Source: Bromus sterilis
Taxonomy: Eukaryota > Streptophyta > Magnoliopsida > Poales > Poaceae
DNA length: 64,000 nucleotides
Direction of reading: 5' to 3'
Assembly: GCA_950022295.1 (NCBI GenBank)
Contig: OX465598.1
Location: 69,238,001 to 69,302,000, forward strand
How positions within the stretch are numbered: the stretch's first letter is position 1; every line of letters starts with the position of its first letter. Below the pieces are notes generated by a model that was not told where the DNA came from, ran no database searches, and worked only from the letters and a program-made list of their open reading frames with translations. Shown here piece after piece: positions 1 through 11,520 of this stretch. The translations under genes and the position numbers were made by a program.

Positions 1-2
1 AT

Positions 3-116
3 TCCGCAGAGCGTGTCACTCGCCGAAAGAAGATCAAGTTTCTGAAAGTTCAGTGGTCACACCACTCTGAGAGAGAAGCCACATGGGAAAGAGAAGACCG
101 TCTCAGTGCCGAGTAA
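3..116 (+). pseudogene. pol: C-terminal tail of gypsy polyprotein (post-integrase, chromodomain-like)
   Basis: Read from base 3, this encodes the end of a gypsy pol protein and aligns residue for residue with the pol C-terminus of E7 (a KIKFLKVQW core followed by SHHSEREATWE). This lysine- and tryptophan-rich segment is the chromodomain-like region that follows integrase in chromoviral gypsy elements. A TAA at 114-116 replaces the residue that is tyrosine in E7. The frame stays open past that stop through the polypurine tract and into the LTR. Only about 37 codons are in the window. Confidence 0.8.
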
Positions 117-140
117 CCCACCTTCCTCCCGACGACTTCT

Positions 141-177
141 GAATCTCGGGACGAGATTCTTTTGAGTGGGGGCGAGT
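141..177 (+). promoter_or_regulatory. Palindrome (141-159) and polypurine tract (164-177) of E1
   Basis: A G-rich purine tract ends one base before the LTR TG and is the expected plus-strand primer site. It is preceded by a 19-base near-perfect palindrome with 8-base arms (GAATCTCG/CGAGATTC). Tract and palindrome recur at the same place in E7. Confidence 0.75.
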
Positions 178-3100
178 TGTCACAACCCCAATTTAGGCAA
201 GTGCTAGGGTTTGAGTTCCCTTTGCATCATGTGAAAAAATCAAAAATAAAACCAAAATTGGGGAAAAGAAAAGCCCTGAGAATTTAATTTAAATAGCCAG
301 ATAATTTTTTTTTCCAAAAATCTTTTGAACATTTGGAAAATTCCTATAAATGATGCTGATCATTTTAAAAGTGGTTTGGGTTCATTCCCATGCCCATGGA
401 ATATTCAAAAATTAAAAAGGTGCCCTGGAAATTAAATTTGACCCCTATTTGAATTGGAATTCAAATTAATTGAATTTAAAAAATGCCCAAATACTACAAT
501 TGACTAGCTACTGGTCAACTAGGATTTTAAAAAATGTTTGGGCATTTTACTAAAATGCCTAGCTAATTATTTTAGCATGGCCAATATATTACAGAAAATA
601 AAACATAAGAGAAATTACAAAAAGGAAAAGAGCCCACTCACCTGGGCCCAGTGGCCATTTCGGCCCAGCCCAAAAGGGCACCCCGTCTTCTTCCCAGGAC
701 AGCCAGGCAGGCAGGTCGCCGGCGGGCACCGCATGGCCGCCAGGCAGCTGCCTGGCTGCCCCCTTCACGTTATCCGGCGCCGTGGAGGCCTTGGACGAGC
801 CCCAAGCCATTTCCCCTCCTCTGAATCGCCCTCCTCCTCTCCTCTCGTCAATTGCTTCGCTGCCAGAGAGCCCAACGTTGCCGTCGCTGTGCTCTAACGC
901 GGCCACCGGCCGAGATAGCCCACGCCGACTTGTCCAACACACTCCCCGTCGTCGACTTCGTCGATCTGCGCCAGTGATTCGAGCCAAGGCCCACCCGAAG
1001 CGACGCCCGCATCAATTTCTTCTCGCCGGCCGCAGCAACTCCGGCGAGGGATTCCTCACCGGACAGCACCTCCCCGACCTCGCCGTGCTCCCCTTCGCAC
1101 TCCTGGTGAGCTGCTCCGAGTCCGGATCCCCTCCGTTCATCTCCCCGCGCCCTAGCCGCCGTTCTCGTCGAGGCCAGCACTCCGGCCGCCGCGGGATTCG
1201 TCGCCGTCGTGGCCTCGAGCCTCCTCGGGTGCCCTGGCCTGCACCATTGGATGCGCGTGAGCACGGGGCACATGCCCGTACTAATCCCGTGCCCTACCGT
1301 GCCCGAAAACGAGTTCCGGCGAGGCGCCGCCATGGCCGTGGTCACCGGCGGTTAGCCGCCGGCCGGTTAGGCTTAATCCCCCTTAATCCCCCCTTAAGCC
1401 TATGACAGGTGGGGCCCTGCCCCCTTAACTGTCTGGTTAAGTTAGTCAACCACGGGTTTAACCCCACTGAGGCTGACAACAGGGCCCCACTGGCCAGAGC
1501 CCACCCACGTCATGCTGATGTCAGCATGACGCAGTAATCAGAAATTGTTTTAAAAGAAAATCAGAGAAAATACAGAAATTCCAGAAATTCATTTAAAGTT
1601 TGGAAATTCATAAATAATTCATCCTAACTGCAAATATAGAAAATAATATGTCTAAAATTATCAAAAAAATACAAGGATTATGAATATGCAACTTGTTTCT
1701 ATGTTTGACCATTTTAAAATGGATGAACAGTAGCAAACATGCATATGGATCCTTTTCAAATTCAAATTTGGAGTGATTTTGCAAATGATTTTGCAATACC
1801 CTTATTTCCAATGGATTCTTCCACAGATCAGAGACATTGCTTCAACTATACCACCTCACTTCATGATCAACATTTTCAAATGAACTTTCATGCATTCCAA
1901 ATGCATTTGAAAATCAACGATAAATCAAATGGAGTTTGAATTTGCATTTCAAATGCAATATACTCCTTTTAAATGGAATGCTCAACACATCAGAACCATG
2001 AACATCACCATTACAATCTTATTCATGTGATTGTGCATTGTACATTATGTTGATCCTATGATTGTCATGTTGCTGATAGACGTGCAACCGGAATCAGAGG
2101 CCACCCCCTTCGTTGAAGACCCCGTGACTGAACCCCGTCAGCAAGGCAAGCAAACCCCCATTGATCATGTTGATAAAATCCCACTTCCCTCTCATGTCTC
2201 TCTTATGCATTGTTTAGGATGATTACCATGATGCGTTTCTACCGCATAGATGAACCCATTCCTTTGCATGACCTATCATTTTGTCACAGTAGTAAGCAAA
2301 CCACAATCCTAGCAAATGTAGGAGTTGATTGATATCATGTGGCCCCTGCAATTGTTACTGCTTATTGCATGCTTAGAGTGATACCATGATGATACTTTTA
2401 TGTGAGTCGGGATGGTATTGATCATGATGATGATGGTAGAAAAGTGTTGGTGAGTCTACCCTAATACAAGGTGAACGATGAGAGGCTGTGTAGGAGTACA
2501 CGGTGGGTTGTCTCGTTGAACACCGCCCTAAGTCCGAGTTCTTGTGTGGTGATCCAAGATGAAGAGTACAATCACGCATTGGGCTCACTGACCCCTCTCA
2601 GCTTACTAACTCATCCCCTTCGATGTCCAGATGTCGCAGTAGTTCGGATTTCTGTAGGTATTGTGGTCTGGTAGCCAAGTGAGAGAACGGCTCATCCGAG
2701 ACTGGCTTTCGCACCACGCACACATCGTTTGGATCCACTTCGGTAAACCGGCCGGGTTCACGATAGTGGAAGACAACCCAGATAGGCGGCTTTCATGGAC
2801 TAGATCGGCTATGAGGTAACAGTTGTGGTGGCATCCTCTCTGTCATCTCTTGAACGGTGACACGCAAAAGGCGGTAACTGATGACACGTGTGCGTAGCGG
2901 TACACCCCTGCAGGGTTAACAAAACTATTCGAATAGCCGCGTCCGCGGTTATGGACTGCTTGGAAAGCTTAGCTTGATTATTAGACAACTTGAACTGGAT
3001 ACTTCTAAAATACACCAAGATAAGTGTGAGTGCTATGGTGTGCTTCTCGTGGGGAAGTCGAGGAAGTAGCCATAGTGGTGTAATTGGTTGGAGATGTAGT

Positions 3101-4084
3101 GGAATCGTGTACGCGTTCTTACCTCAAAGTCTGGTACTCGTAGTTCAGGACTAGACAAGTCAAAGCTGGCACTTCTGCAAGTGAAACCCCACCTCCCTTT
3201 ACCTTGATACATGTGCATGAGTAGTATAGCTCCTATGTAAGTCTTGCTGAGTACGACTTTGTACTCACGTTTGCTTATTCTATGTTTTAGATGAACCCAC
3301 CGACCCCGATGGAGGCTTCTACCTGAAGCTCGAAGAATGAAGACTCAGACCAAGACCAAGCTAGTGTAGTCCCAGTCAGACGATTGGTTCCCTCGTGGAG
3401 GGCTTGTTTTTAGATAAGGCTTCCCTAAGCCATTTGCTAAACTTGTCTGTACTCAGACCTACTTTGCTTCCGCTTGTCTGTTGTAATGTTGGATCACATG
3501 CTTTTGATCTCTGTGTGCACTCTGTAAGAGTTATTAATAAAGATGTATACATTGTAGAGAATTGCAATGATACCTGCTGTTCATACAGAGCATGTGTGCT
3601 GCGTGTATGTTTATAACATGCATGTCTTTGTATGGGTTTTCGAGACCTTAGTTGTGATCTGGCTGGCGGTCTTTTATACACCAAGTGGCCCTTAGATGTG
3701 CGCAGCTTGGGGCATCGCGATGAGATTGCTCGAGACTCCGTCTCGTGCACACTTTGATGTATGATCGAGCCCGCCCTAGACCCCGACTAAGTGATCGGGC
3801 TGGAGTAAGTCTATGTAAGGGTTATAATACAATCGATAGTATGGTTGAGGCGACTTGTCTATGGGTATGAGAGTTCACCACCCATATCATTTAGACTTGT
3901 GTGCGGACGATGAGGACCCATTTCAATTGATCATCCGGCCTGGATGGGATGCCCCTCACGTTCGATGCTTTCCGAGAACGTTCTGTGCTTGGCCTTGTCT
4001 GCTTAGACAAGTGGGTACGGTTCTCGGCTCTCCATATGATTGTGTTGTAGCGAGGCTTGCATACGCTAACCCCGGGTCCCGACA
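178..4084 (+). repeat. 3' LTR of E1 (3907 bp)
   Basis: The LTR is bounded by TGTCAC and CCGACA. It has an AT-rich start, a GC-rich block at about 620-1420, a second AT-rich stretch at about 1550-2000, and a part from about 2030 to 4084 that is nearly the reverse complement of the E7 LTRs. A candidate polyadenylation signal AATAAA is at 3536-3541. The short open frames in the GC-rich block lie on both strands and show no family resemblance, so I do not call genes here. Confidence 0.87.
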
Positions 4085-6137
4085 ATATCTTTCATATATT
4101 TCGAATAGGGAGGTAACTTAATAGCATCAGTCAAAGGGATTTGAAGAAAAAGAGGTTTCATCCATTCACAAAATTTATTATAGTGCTCTTCTTCTTTAGA
4201 TTTGAGGGACTTACCTGGAAAGGGCATGGGTTTCTGTATCCATGGTTCTCTTTCCTTCCCATGTCTTATTGCGATGAAGTCTTCTCTAGAGTACTTCTTG
4301 CGTTTATCGGGTGTTTCTTCTTCTCTTACCTCGGGAGAATCATCCTTCTTCGTGTCCTTTTCTTCAGGCTCGGCACCGTCTTCTGTTTCAGCATCGGAGG
4401 TAGATATGCTGTTAGGATCAACAACTTGCTTTTCACTTGTGATAGGATCATCGGGATTGTCAGCCTCCTTGTGTTTCTTCTTCTTCTTTTTCTTCGGAGA
4501 GCTAACAGTCTCGTCTTCTTCTTGAACTTGAGAATCTTGCTCGATCCTCTTCGGATGCCCCTCAGGATAGAGTGGGTCCTGGGTGTGTGTTCCACCCCTA
4601 GTTTTTATGCCATAAGCTTGTATGTCTTGTTTGGCATTATTAGCAAGAAAATCTTTTTGCACATTAGAAATTTGTTCAAGCTGAGTTTGAACCATATGAA
4701 AATGCTTAACAAGACATTTAACATCATTAACTGTTCTTTCTAGAACACCACATAAACTTTCGGTAGCAAGAGAGTTATCATGCAACTGACTTTGTATCCT
4801 CCTATTAAAATGGTCTTGCTTAATAATAAAATTATCAAGCTCATCTAAGCATTGGTCGGGAGGCTTACCTTTAGGGATGTCACTTTCAGTAAAGTCTAAT
4901 AGAGAGTGTACCTCTACCAAGGGAGGGCGAGTAGTAGGCTCACACAACTTCTCAATAGGCGGTAAATTCTTCACGTCTTCAGTTTAATACCTTTATCCTT
5001 TATAGACTTCTTTGCTTCTTGCATATCTTCGGGGCTCAGAACAAGCATGCCCCTCTTTTTAGGTGGTAGAAGTGGTTCAGGAACGGACCAATCTTCATAG
5101 TTCTTAGAAATTTTTCACATTAATTATTCTGCATCGTCCGGTGTTCTTTCCCTGAAAACACAACTAGCACAACTATCCAGGTAGGATCTGTATTCATCGG
5201 TTAAACCAGCGTAAAATATATCAAACAGTTCATTCTTGGGGACTCAATGTCCCGGCATAACCTTAAGTAAACCACAAAACCTCCCCCAAGCTTTAGGGAG
5301 GTGCTCATCCTGCAACTGTTTAAAGTTATAGTTTCTTTGCAAAGCAGCATGTTGCATATGAGCTGGGAAATATTTATCAACAAAGAATTGGACTAAGTCC
5401 TGAGGACTCTTAATGGAACCATAGGGTAGTGCATCGTACCATGATTTAGCGTCTTCCTTCAAACAAAAAGGAAAAAGCTTGGCCACATAGAAGTTTCATA
5501 TCTTCTCATCAGTAGTGAATAGGTTACCTAGCTCAGCGAGTTTGGTCAAGTGTGCTATAGCATCATCATTTTCTCTGCCATAAAAGGGGTCATCCTCGAC
5601 TGTATATATAAGTGAAAGATCAACAGAGAAATCATAATCAGGATCAATGATGCATATAGGGGATGTGGCAAATTTAGGATCAGGAATAACCTTGTTCTTC
5701 ATGGAGTGCTTTTTGAGCAGCTCCTTAACAGCACCAGGGTCAGAGTCGACACACTCTCTGAGTTCCCTGCAAAAATCATCATCAAGAGTAACATAATCAT
5801 CATCAAGGATTCTCTCCTTGAGTTCATCTAAGCACGGGTAACCAAAGGTTTTGCAGGTAGGAATATAGGTAGCAGGGGTCTCGGTCTTGGATTCTGCTGC
5901 AGCCTTAGCAGTCTGAGTTTCAATATAGTAACCAAGAAAAGTAGTATCATCAAGAGTAGTGGAAGCATCATCAAAAGTATCGGACATAGTGACAGACTCA
6001 GTAGAAGCATCATGTGGTGGTGAAGTAAACTTACTCATAACAGAAGGTGAATCAAGTGTAGCACTAGTGTTCAGAACAGTACCTTTTCTTGTACGAGATG
6101 GCAAGATCGGAACCTTGGGGTCTCCTTTCTTACCCAT
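4085..6137 (-). pseudogene. gag: gag gene of E2, broken by stops and a frameshift
   Basis: The gene most likely starts at the ATG near 6137 (MGKKGDPK), 11 codons inside the longest open frame. An acidic N-terminal part ends at an in-frame TGA (5496-5498). The frame continues with a capsid-like retrotransposon gag segment (AKSWYDALP, then LVQFFVDKYFP) to another TGA (5244-5246). More disruptions follow near 5120. A missing A in an A-run near 4983-4986 shifts into the last part (4974-4085), which has a lysine run (PKKKKKKKHKE) and many charged residues. The two TGAs sit where an arginine codon would fit, consistent with CGA-to-TGA decay of methylated CpG; that cause is inference. It could not make a full Gag protein as it stands. 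Confidence 0.8.
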
Positions 6138-6194
6138 AGCGGATGATGTGCAGCAAGCAGGATACTTCAAGTAGACTTGTAAATATTGCTATGC

Positions 6195-6212
6195 TCCCCG
6201 GCAACGGCGACA
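6195..6212 (-). promoter_or_regulatory. Primer binding site of E2 (tRNA-Asp type)
   Basis: On the minus strand the site reads TGTCGCCGTTGCCGGGGA. It complements the 3' end of plant tRNA-Asp at all but one position (TGTC for TGGC). It lies 12 bases after the LTR end. Confidence 0.82.
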
Positions 6213-6224
6213 GAAAACGTTGCT

Positions 6225-7601
6225 TGATGCCCCACAAACGTAAGGGATCGAGATAGTCTTCGCGGGTAAGTTAACCCAATTTATTGATTCGACACAAGGG
6301 GAGCCAAAGAGTATTTATAAGCTTTGACAGTTGAGTTGTCAATTCAACCGCACCTGAAATATACTTGCTTGCAACAAAAGATAAGTGGTAATGGTAATAT
6401 GATAGTGATGGTGACGATAGCAAAAGTAAACAACAAAAAAAACAACTAATGACCAGAAGGATTGAAAACACTATAGGCTAGGGAGATGGATGGTTGGGCG
6501 CTGCATGGATGAGGGTGAACATGTAATAGATTCTAACACGGGGCAAGGCACACAGAAAAGCAATGGTCATCTAGGCAAATATCAAACAATATGCATGTAT
6601 CCCGTAGGTAGTTGTGCGTGCTTGCAATAAGAACTTGCACAACATCTTTTGTCCTACCATCCCGCTACGAACGGGTCCAAAGGGAACTTATGGAGATTAA
6701 GGTGCTCCTGTCAAAGAGCACCGGAACAAAGCAATAAACTCAATGGATACATGGAATCCTCAAATTATGGACCATCCCCTTTGGTGTCCCAAGCTGTCAC
6801 CTTTGGGATCGCCGGTTCCGGACCATAATAGGTGCATACAACTCATAGATAGGATCTAGAACAAAAATATATTCATGAAAACACATAGGGTTCAGATCTG
6901 AAAACATGGCACTCGGGCCCAAAGTGACAAGCATTAAGAGCAAAAAGTTGAAGCAAAGAAGATAAACACCAATCTAGATGATAGGCAACATGCCCCCAAC
7001 AATCTGACGAACTATTACATGATCTTACTCATCCAATCCCTACCACCCCCTTTGCCTACCACAGGGAATTACTCACACATGTGAAGAGAATTCATGGAGG
7101 AGGGATGTATTGGTGATGGTGATGACGACGGCGACGATCTCCCCTCTCCGGAGGCCAAATCAGCCTCCAGATTAGCCCTCCCGAAGAAGAACAGAGGGTG
7201 GTGGCGGCTCCGCGACGGAAAATGGAAAAACGACTTCTGTTCTGGGGTTTTCCCGTCACGAGAATAAATAGGAGTCGAGGTAGGACACGAGAGGAGGTGG
7301 AGGCCTCCCAGGCGGCCCCCCGGCGCGGCCAGGGGTGGGGCCGGGCCAGCCAGGCGCCCCTGTGGCCCCCCTTTGGCCCCACATCTGGCTGGTGGAAGCT
7401 TTTGGTGCGTGGATTTTCTGTGAATTTTCCCGGAATTTTCTGAGATACCTAAAAATCCATTTTCCTGCACACAATAAAACCATACACGCAGCTCTACTGA
7501 AAACAGTGTTAATCCGGGTTAGTTTCGTCCAAATCATGCAAGAATGAAGGCAAAACAATAGAAAAAGTGTTTGGAAAAGTAGATACGTTTGAGACGTATC
7601 A
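6225..7601 (-). repeat. 5' LTR of E2 (1377 bp)
   Basis: Starts TGATACGTCTC at 7601 and ends GGGGCATCA at 6225 on the minus strand. A TATTTATT box (7270-7263) lies just upstream of a C-rich transcribed leader with strong GC hairpins. The layout matches the LTRs of E4, E6 and E9, although the sequences differ. Confidence 0.85.
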
Positions 7602-8376
7602 ATGACCTAAGGTTTATCGAACTCAGGGAAGGAGAGGTTGAAGATGGTCTCTCTCAATCAACCCTGCAATTAAGATACAAGAGGTCTCTTGTGTTCCCAA
7701 CACACCTAATACAACTAGGAGTTGTATAGGTCCACTATTTCGGTGAAGAGACGGTAAAATATGGGTGATAGGTGTAGCAAAGCAAGGTAATATAAATCTG
7801 TAATAAAAAGTGCAGCAAGCAAACAGGTAGTAAACGTGAGCGCAAACGGTATTGCAATGGTGGAAACAAGGCCTAGGCTTCATACTTTCACTAGTGGCAA
7901 CTCCCAACAACATTAACATAGTCTACTCACATGATATTTCCCATAAAACATGCAATGGAGACGTACTCGGAGGTCATTCCTTTGTGGTCAAGAGAGGACG
8001 AGAATTGTGTAGGGCTACAAAAGCACACCTCAGAGTTCGTAGTTCGCATCTATGGATTTCCCAATGTCACCGCGACCATCCAAAGAGAGTACCACAATCA
8101 CCACAACATATCTAAAGGATATTCAAAGACAAGCACCAAGAGACTCTCAATCTTCAATCCACACACAAAAGAGGAAATCACTCATGAAAATATTCTTCTA
8201 ACCTATGTCCAATAGACCGCTGTCACCATGGTCTCGGGGATTATACTAGATAAGATCAAGTGAGTACATCAATCCAATACGTAGAAGAAGGGCAAACATC
8301 ATGGGATCATCCTAGATTAACATAGCCTATGATCACAATCAAGATCACATCATGGGAGAGAGAGAAGACCACATAG
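7602..8376 (-). repeat. E3: fragment of an older Sabrina-type LTR
   Basis: This stretch has no gene. From memory it resembles, in reverse orientation, the 3' portion of Sabrina-type LTRs (the passage from about 7610 to 7720 and the purine-rich GGGAGAGAGAGAAG before 8372). It begins right next to the E2 LTR and is cut at 8376 by E4. After E4 only six more bases (15480-15485) remain before E5 begins. Its sibling LTR and internal region are not in the window. The family name is an inference. Confidence 0.6.
8372..8376. repeat. Target-site duplication of E4 (left copy, CATAG)
   Basis: CATAG directly precedes the E4 LTR start and is repeated exactly at 15475-15479 directly after the 3' LTR. A perfect five-base duplication is what a gypsy integrase leaves, so this fixes both ends of E4. 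Confidence 0.95.
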
Positions 8377-10018
8377 TGATACGTCCAAAACGTATCTATA
8401 ATTTCTGCTTGCTCCATGCATGTTTTGTGTGATATTGCTATGATCTAGATACACTTTCATACACTTTTGATCATATTTGGACTAACCTATTAACTCAGTG
8501 CACCACAGTGCCAGTTCCTATTTTCTTCTGTTTTTCTATTTCAGTTTTCCCCCATAAAAAAAGTGCTCCAAAAATTCGGGAAAAATCAGATAAAAATTCA
8601 GCGCAGAAGAACCTTCCGGAAGAACCTGGGTGGGGCCAGAGGGCCACCACCAGGGGCCCAGGCGCCCTGGTGGCGCGCCCTAGGGCCTGGCCGCGCCAGG
8701 AGGGAGCCTAGACCCCTGGTGGCCCCCCTGGCTGCCCCCCTTCGCCTATATATTCTCCATGACGTGAAACCCTCGTGGACAGAACCCTTTTTCGCGATCT
8801 CTCCTCTGTTCCGCCGCCGCCGTGCTTCCGAGATCGGGAGCACCAGAAGACCTCTTCCCGGCATCCTGCCGGAGGGAGGGCCGACCTCCGGGAGTCTCCT
8901 CTCCACCATGGATGCTTCCCGGATGTCTCGTGAGTAGTTTACTTTGGACTATGGGTCCGTGATCAGTAGCTATGTGATGTTCTCCTCCCCTCTTTGTTAT
9001 TCATGGTTTAGACCTCGTGAGCTGCCCTACATGATCGAGGCACTTTTGTAGTCTTTCTACTGTTGCTATGCTGAGTTTGATGGGATCTGATGGATTATGA
9101 GATTATGTTCAGATTTTTATTGAGTAATATATTTGGTTCTTATCTCTTATATTTTTGTTCTTAAGTAATTCTTGCATGTTCTCCGTTGCTGTTTATTGCT
9201 TTGGCCAAGTAGTAGGTATTAACCCCAAGAGGGAACGTTTTGCTCGATTGTGGGTTCATGCCCCCTGATGACTAGCTTGAGTGACAGAAACATGAGTCTA
9301 GGGGATGTGTTGTTGCCACAAGGGGGAAAACAACGGTGCTTGTAACCGTGGTTACAAGGATTGTTTACTTTACGCAAAGTGCTTTTTAATGCAGTTGTCT
9401 GTTGCTTTGGGTTTACACTTTGGGTGGGGCTCGGAACTTAATACCAGCGAGATGTTCTGGATAGATATCTCAAGGTGGATGATTAGTAGTAGATGCAGTT
9501 GGATTTCGGTCTACTTATTTTGGCGTTCTTCCCATGCTTTTGAGCCTCTTCCTTTCTTTTGTAGCATAGTTAGCATTGCGGTGCGTTCATAATCCTGTCA
9601 ATTGCCCTTCTGTAATTTTTTCACCTCGCATAGCAGTTTTATCGTCTTTTGGGAGAGAGACATCACTAGTGAACATCACGTATCCCGGTCCATATCCTCA
9701 TCAATGTTTACACGCTCATTTACTTTTCTGCTTTTACTTTCATTTGCTATCATTATCCCTTGCGTTTGATCCTTTGTGAACAACAAGACCGGAGAGATTG
9801 ACAACCTCTCTGAACTTCGTTGGGAATAAAGTTATTTGTGTATGTGTGCAGGTCCGCGTCAGTTGCGCCGCTGACACCTACTTATCATCTCTGGAGTCCT
9901 ACTGGAGACAAACCTTGGTATCTTTACTGAGGGAAATTTTCTGATGTGCTGCATCACACCTTCCACTTGGGGTTTACCAACGAAGGGCGAGAAATCACTA
10001 TCATCACCTCGCACATCA
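8377..10018 (+). repeat. 5' LTR of E4 (1642 bp)
   Basis: Starts TGATACGTCC and ends CGCACATCA. It includes a GC-rich block with inverted repeats (about 8650-8710), a TATA box and a leader ending with the family-typical GGGCGAGAAATCACTATCATCACC stretch at about 9985-10010. Confidence 0.92.
8747..8753 (+). promoter_or_regulatory. TATA box of the E4 5' LTR
   Basis: TATATAT lies just after a C-rich segment and before the presumed transcript start. An equivalent TATATTTA is at the same place in the E9 LTRs (51621-51628, 57572-57579) and in reverse in E6 (25603-25610). The 3' LTR of E4 has lost it. Confidence 0.65.
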
Positions 10019-10029
10019 AGAAAAATTTC

Positions 10030-10047
10030 TGGCGCCGTTGCCAGGGA
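10030..10047 (+). promoter_or_regulatory. Primer binding site of E4 (tRNA-Asp type)
   Basis: TGGCGCCGTTGCCAGGGA lies 11 bases after the 5' LTR and matches the complement of the plant tRNA-Asp 3' end except for one base (CAGGGA for CGGGGA). Confidence 0.88.
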
Positions 10048-10195
10048 CTCCGAGTGCTAAGATAGGGGAGTTTCACACTACCCTTTACCTTTGTTTTTTT
10101 AGTCTGGTTAGTTTACCTTTCAGTTTTTACTTTTGTGTCCCTTATCAAAAATACCAAAAATACCTGTTACCTTGCTTACTGATGCTATCTTTACC

Positions 10196-11356
10196 ATGGG
10201 TGTTGAACCACCCAAATATGGAAGGATGGACATGTTTCACTTGGCTCGTCTTCGATCAATTTGTGCTCGCGCTAAAAACCCAACCGACTTGGTTGAGGGA
10301 AAATCATTGGATGAGCATGCTCATTACACGCGGCACCGCCTATCTCAGAAAGGGAAACACTTATGGGACCAAATACAAACTTCTTATTGCTATGCTGAGT
10401 GTTTATGCCACATTTATGATTTTACTTGCTGCTCTAATATAGAGCGTAAACACCTTCCTTTCCAGTGTGAGTTTAATGAAAATGAGATCCCATCTTCTTA
10501 TGCCAAAGGTGTTTATGATTACTTTGATGTTGAAAATATTGAAGAGTTTGTTGCTTTTAAAGGTGCTTATGAGATTGCTTCTTTGACTGAAAAGTATCAC
10601 GATACTATTCACAAGTCTAAAAACTTTGCTGTTCTTGCTTATTGCTTTGAGAATTATATTTCCAATGCTCATATTGAGGATTTTAAAAATAAAATGCTTG
10701 CTGCCCAAGAAGAGGCTAATGATTGCTATGAAGAGGAATCTTATGATTCCGAGGACTCACTTGATACTTCCCTTTCTGATGATTTTGATACTTGCTTTGT
10801 TGATGGCCATGATGCCACTATAGATGATGCTAACAAAAATGAACTCTCTATAGTTCCTTATGTTAAGCATGAAATTGTTGCTATTGCACCCACACTTGAT
10901 TGTCCTATTATCCTTTTGAAATCTCCAACTCCGGAGAATTTTCCTCTTATCAAAGCTCAATGTGATGGGATTGCATTTATCTTATGATCCTAAAAACCGT
11001 GTTGAAAACAATACACGTGTGCTTGTAGGTCATGAACAATATGATTTATGTGATAGTTACACTCTTGATCTTGTTCATGATACTACTGAAAATTACTTTG
11101 AGAGAGGAAAGTATGATTGTAGAAACCTCCAAGTTACAAAAACACCTCTCTTTTTTTTAAAGTTTTTAAGTTGTCCTTGTTCCACCTTCCTATGCATGTC
11201 ACTTTGTGCTTCTTCGATTTATTTTCTTATGAGATGCCTATGCATAGGAAGTGGGTTAGGCTTAAATGTGTTTCATATTTTCTTCTTGATGCTCTCTTTT
11301 GCTTCAAAATTCTTATTCTTGTGAGAGCATCTTCTATAATCTTTCAGCCTAGCTAA
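10196..11356 (+). pseudogene. Gag-position protein of E4 (unassigned family), frameshifted
   Basis: The likely start is ATG 10196 (MGVEPPKYGRMD). The frame is open to 10987 and homologous to the E9 protein at 53064-54317: shared blocks include HRLSQKGKHLW, HLPFQCEFNENE, GAYEIAS and DELSIVP/NELSIVP. It is acidic in the middle, with a hydrophobic, cysteine-rich end. Compared with E9, one extra base in the GGGATTGC stretch (about 10968-10974) shifts the frame and a second indel in the T-run near 11150 shifts it again. The last part (11171-11356) ends in TAA at 11354-11356. I do not recognise the domain. Its place after the PBS suggests a Gag-like role, but there is no zinc knuckle. Confidence 0.65.
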
Positions 11357-11520
11357 TGGCTCTAAAGAAGCGCTTTCGGGAGGCAGCCCGCAACGAATTT
11401 AGGATTTCATTTTTTTGTTTCTCTTCTGTTTTTAGTGGTCTTGTTGTTTGTTACTACTGTAGCAACATCATTGTATCTTTATTTTTCAGCTTTGTGCCAA
11501 GTTATAGCCTCTTATGATAA
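11356..11520 (+). pseudogene. Small membrane-peptide frame of E4, frameshifted
   Basis: The ATG at 11356-11358 shares its A with the TAA that ends the upstream frame (TAATG). The start MALKKRFREAARNEF is identical to that in E6. An indel soon after moves the hydrophobic segment into another frame (from 11435: VTTVATSLYLYFS). E6 (23312-23097) and E9 (54317-54532) carry open versions of 71 residues. Confidence 0.5.
11377..11390 (+). other. Conserved stem-loop just inside the small frame (E4 copy)
   Basis: CGGGAGGCAGCCCG can fold with a 4-base stem. It begins 21 bases after the shared stop/start and is identical in E9 (54338-54351) and, in reverse, E6 (23278-23291). A related GGGAGGCAACCC is, from memory, common at this spot in other wheat gypsy families. 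Confidence 0.55.

Larger units (their letters stand above)
1..4084 (+). mobile_element. E1: 3' end of a Ty3/gypsy LTR retrotransposon (pol tail plus 3' LTR)
   Basis: The window opens inside the last codons of pol. A polypurine tract and a full-length LTR follow. The LTR begins TGTCACAACC and ends GGGTCCCGACA. The right boundary falls in the gag frame of E2, which resumes directly after it, so E1 inserted into E2. The rest of E1, including its 5' LTR, lies left of the window, so its duplication cannot be checked. The last 2 kb of the LTR closely match the LTRs of E7 in the opposite orientation, so the two belong to related families. Confidence 0.88.
4085..7601 (-). mobile_element. E2: Athila/Sabrina-like gypsy retrotransposon, 5' part (LTR, PBS, gag)
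   Basis: On the minus strand this reads 5' LTR (7601 to 6225), PBS (6212-6195), then gag down to 4085, where E1 interrupts it. The LTR begins TGATACGTCTC and ends GGGGCATCA. The gag C-terminus (FPGK, then a PYSKYMKDI-like ending) resembles the gag-pol junction of Athila-lineage elements. The element's pol and 3' LTR are outside the window, beyond E1. Confidence 0.85.

Noticed and set aside
782..1405. Open frame of 207 codons in the GC-rich block of the E1 LTR
   Set aside because: Overlapping open frames exist on the other strand, the composition is Arg/Pro/Ser-rich as expected of random GC-rich sequence, and E7 has no matching protein.
4141..4743. Open frame of 200 codons on the plus strand
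   Set aside because: It is the antisense shadow of the E2 gag; its Phe/Leu runs come from the complement of lysine and glutamate codons.
10030..10047. tRNA-like sequence
   Set aside because: Only the 18-base complement of the tRNA-Asp 3' end is present. It is a primer binding site, and no cloverleaf can be formed.
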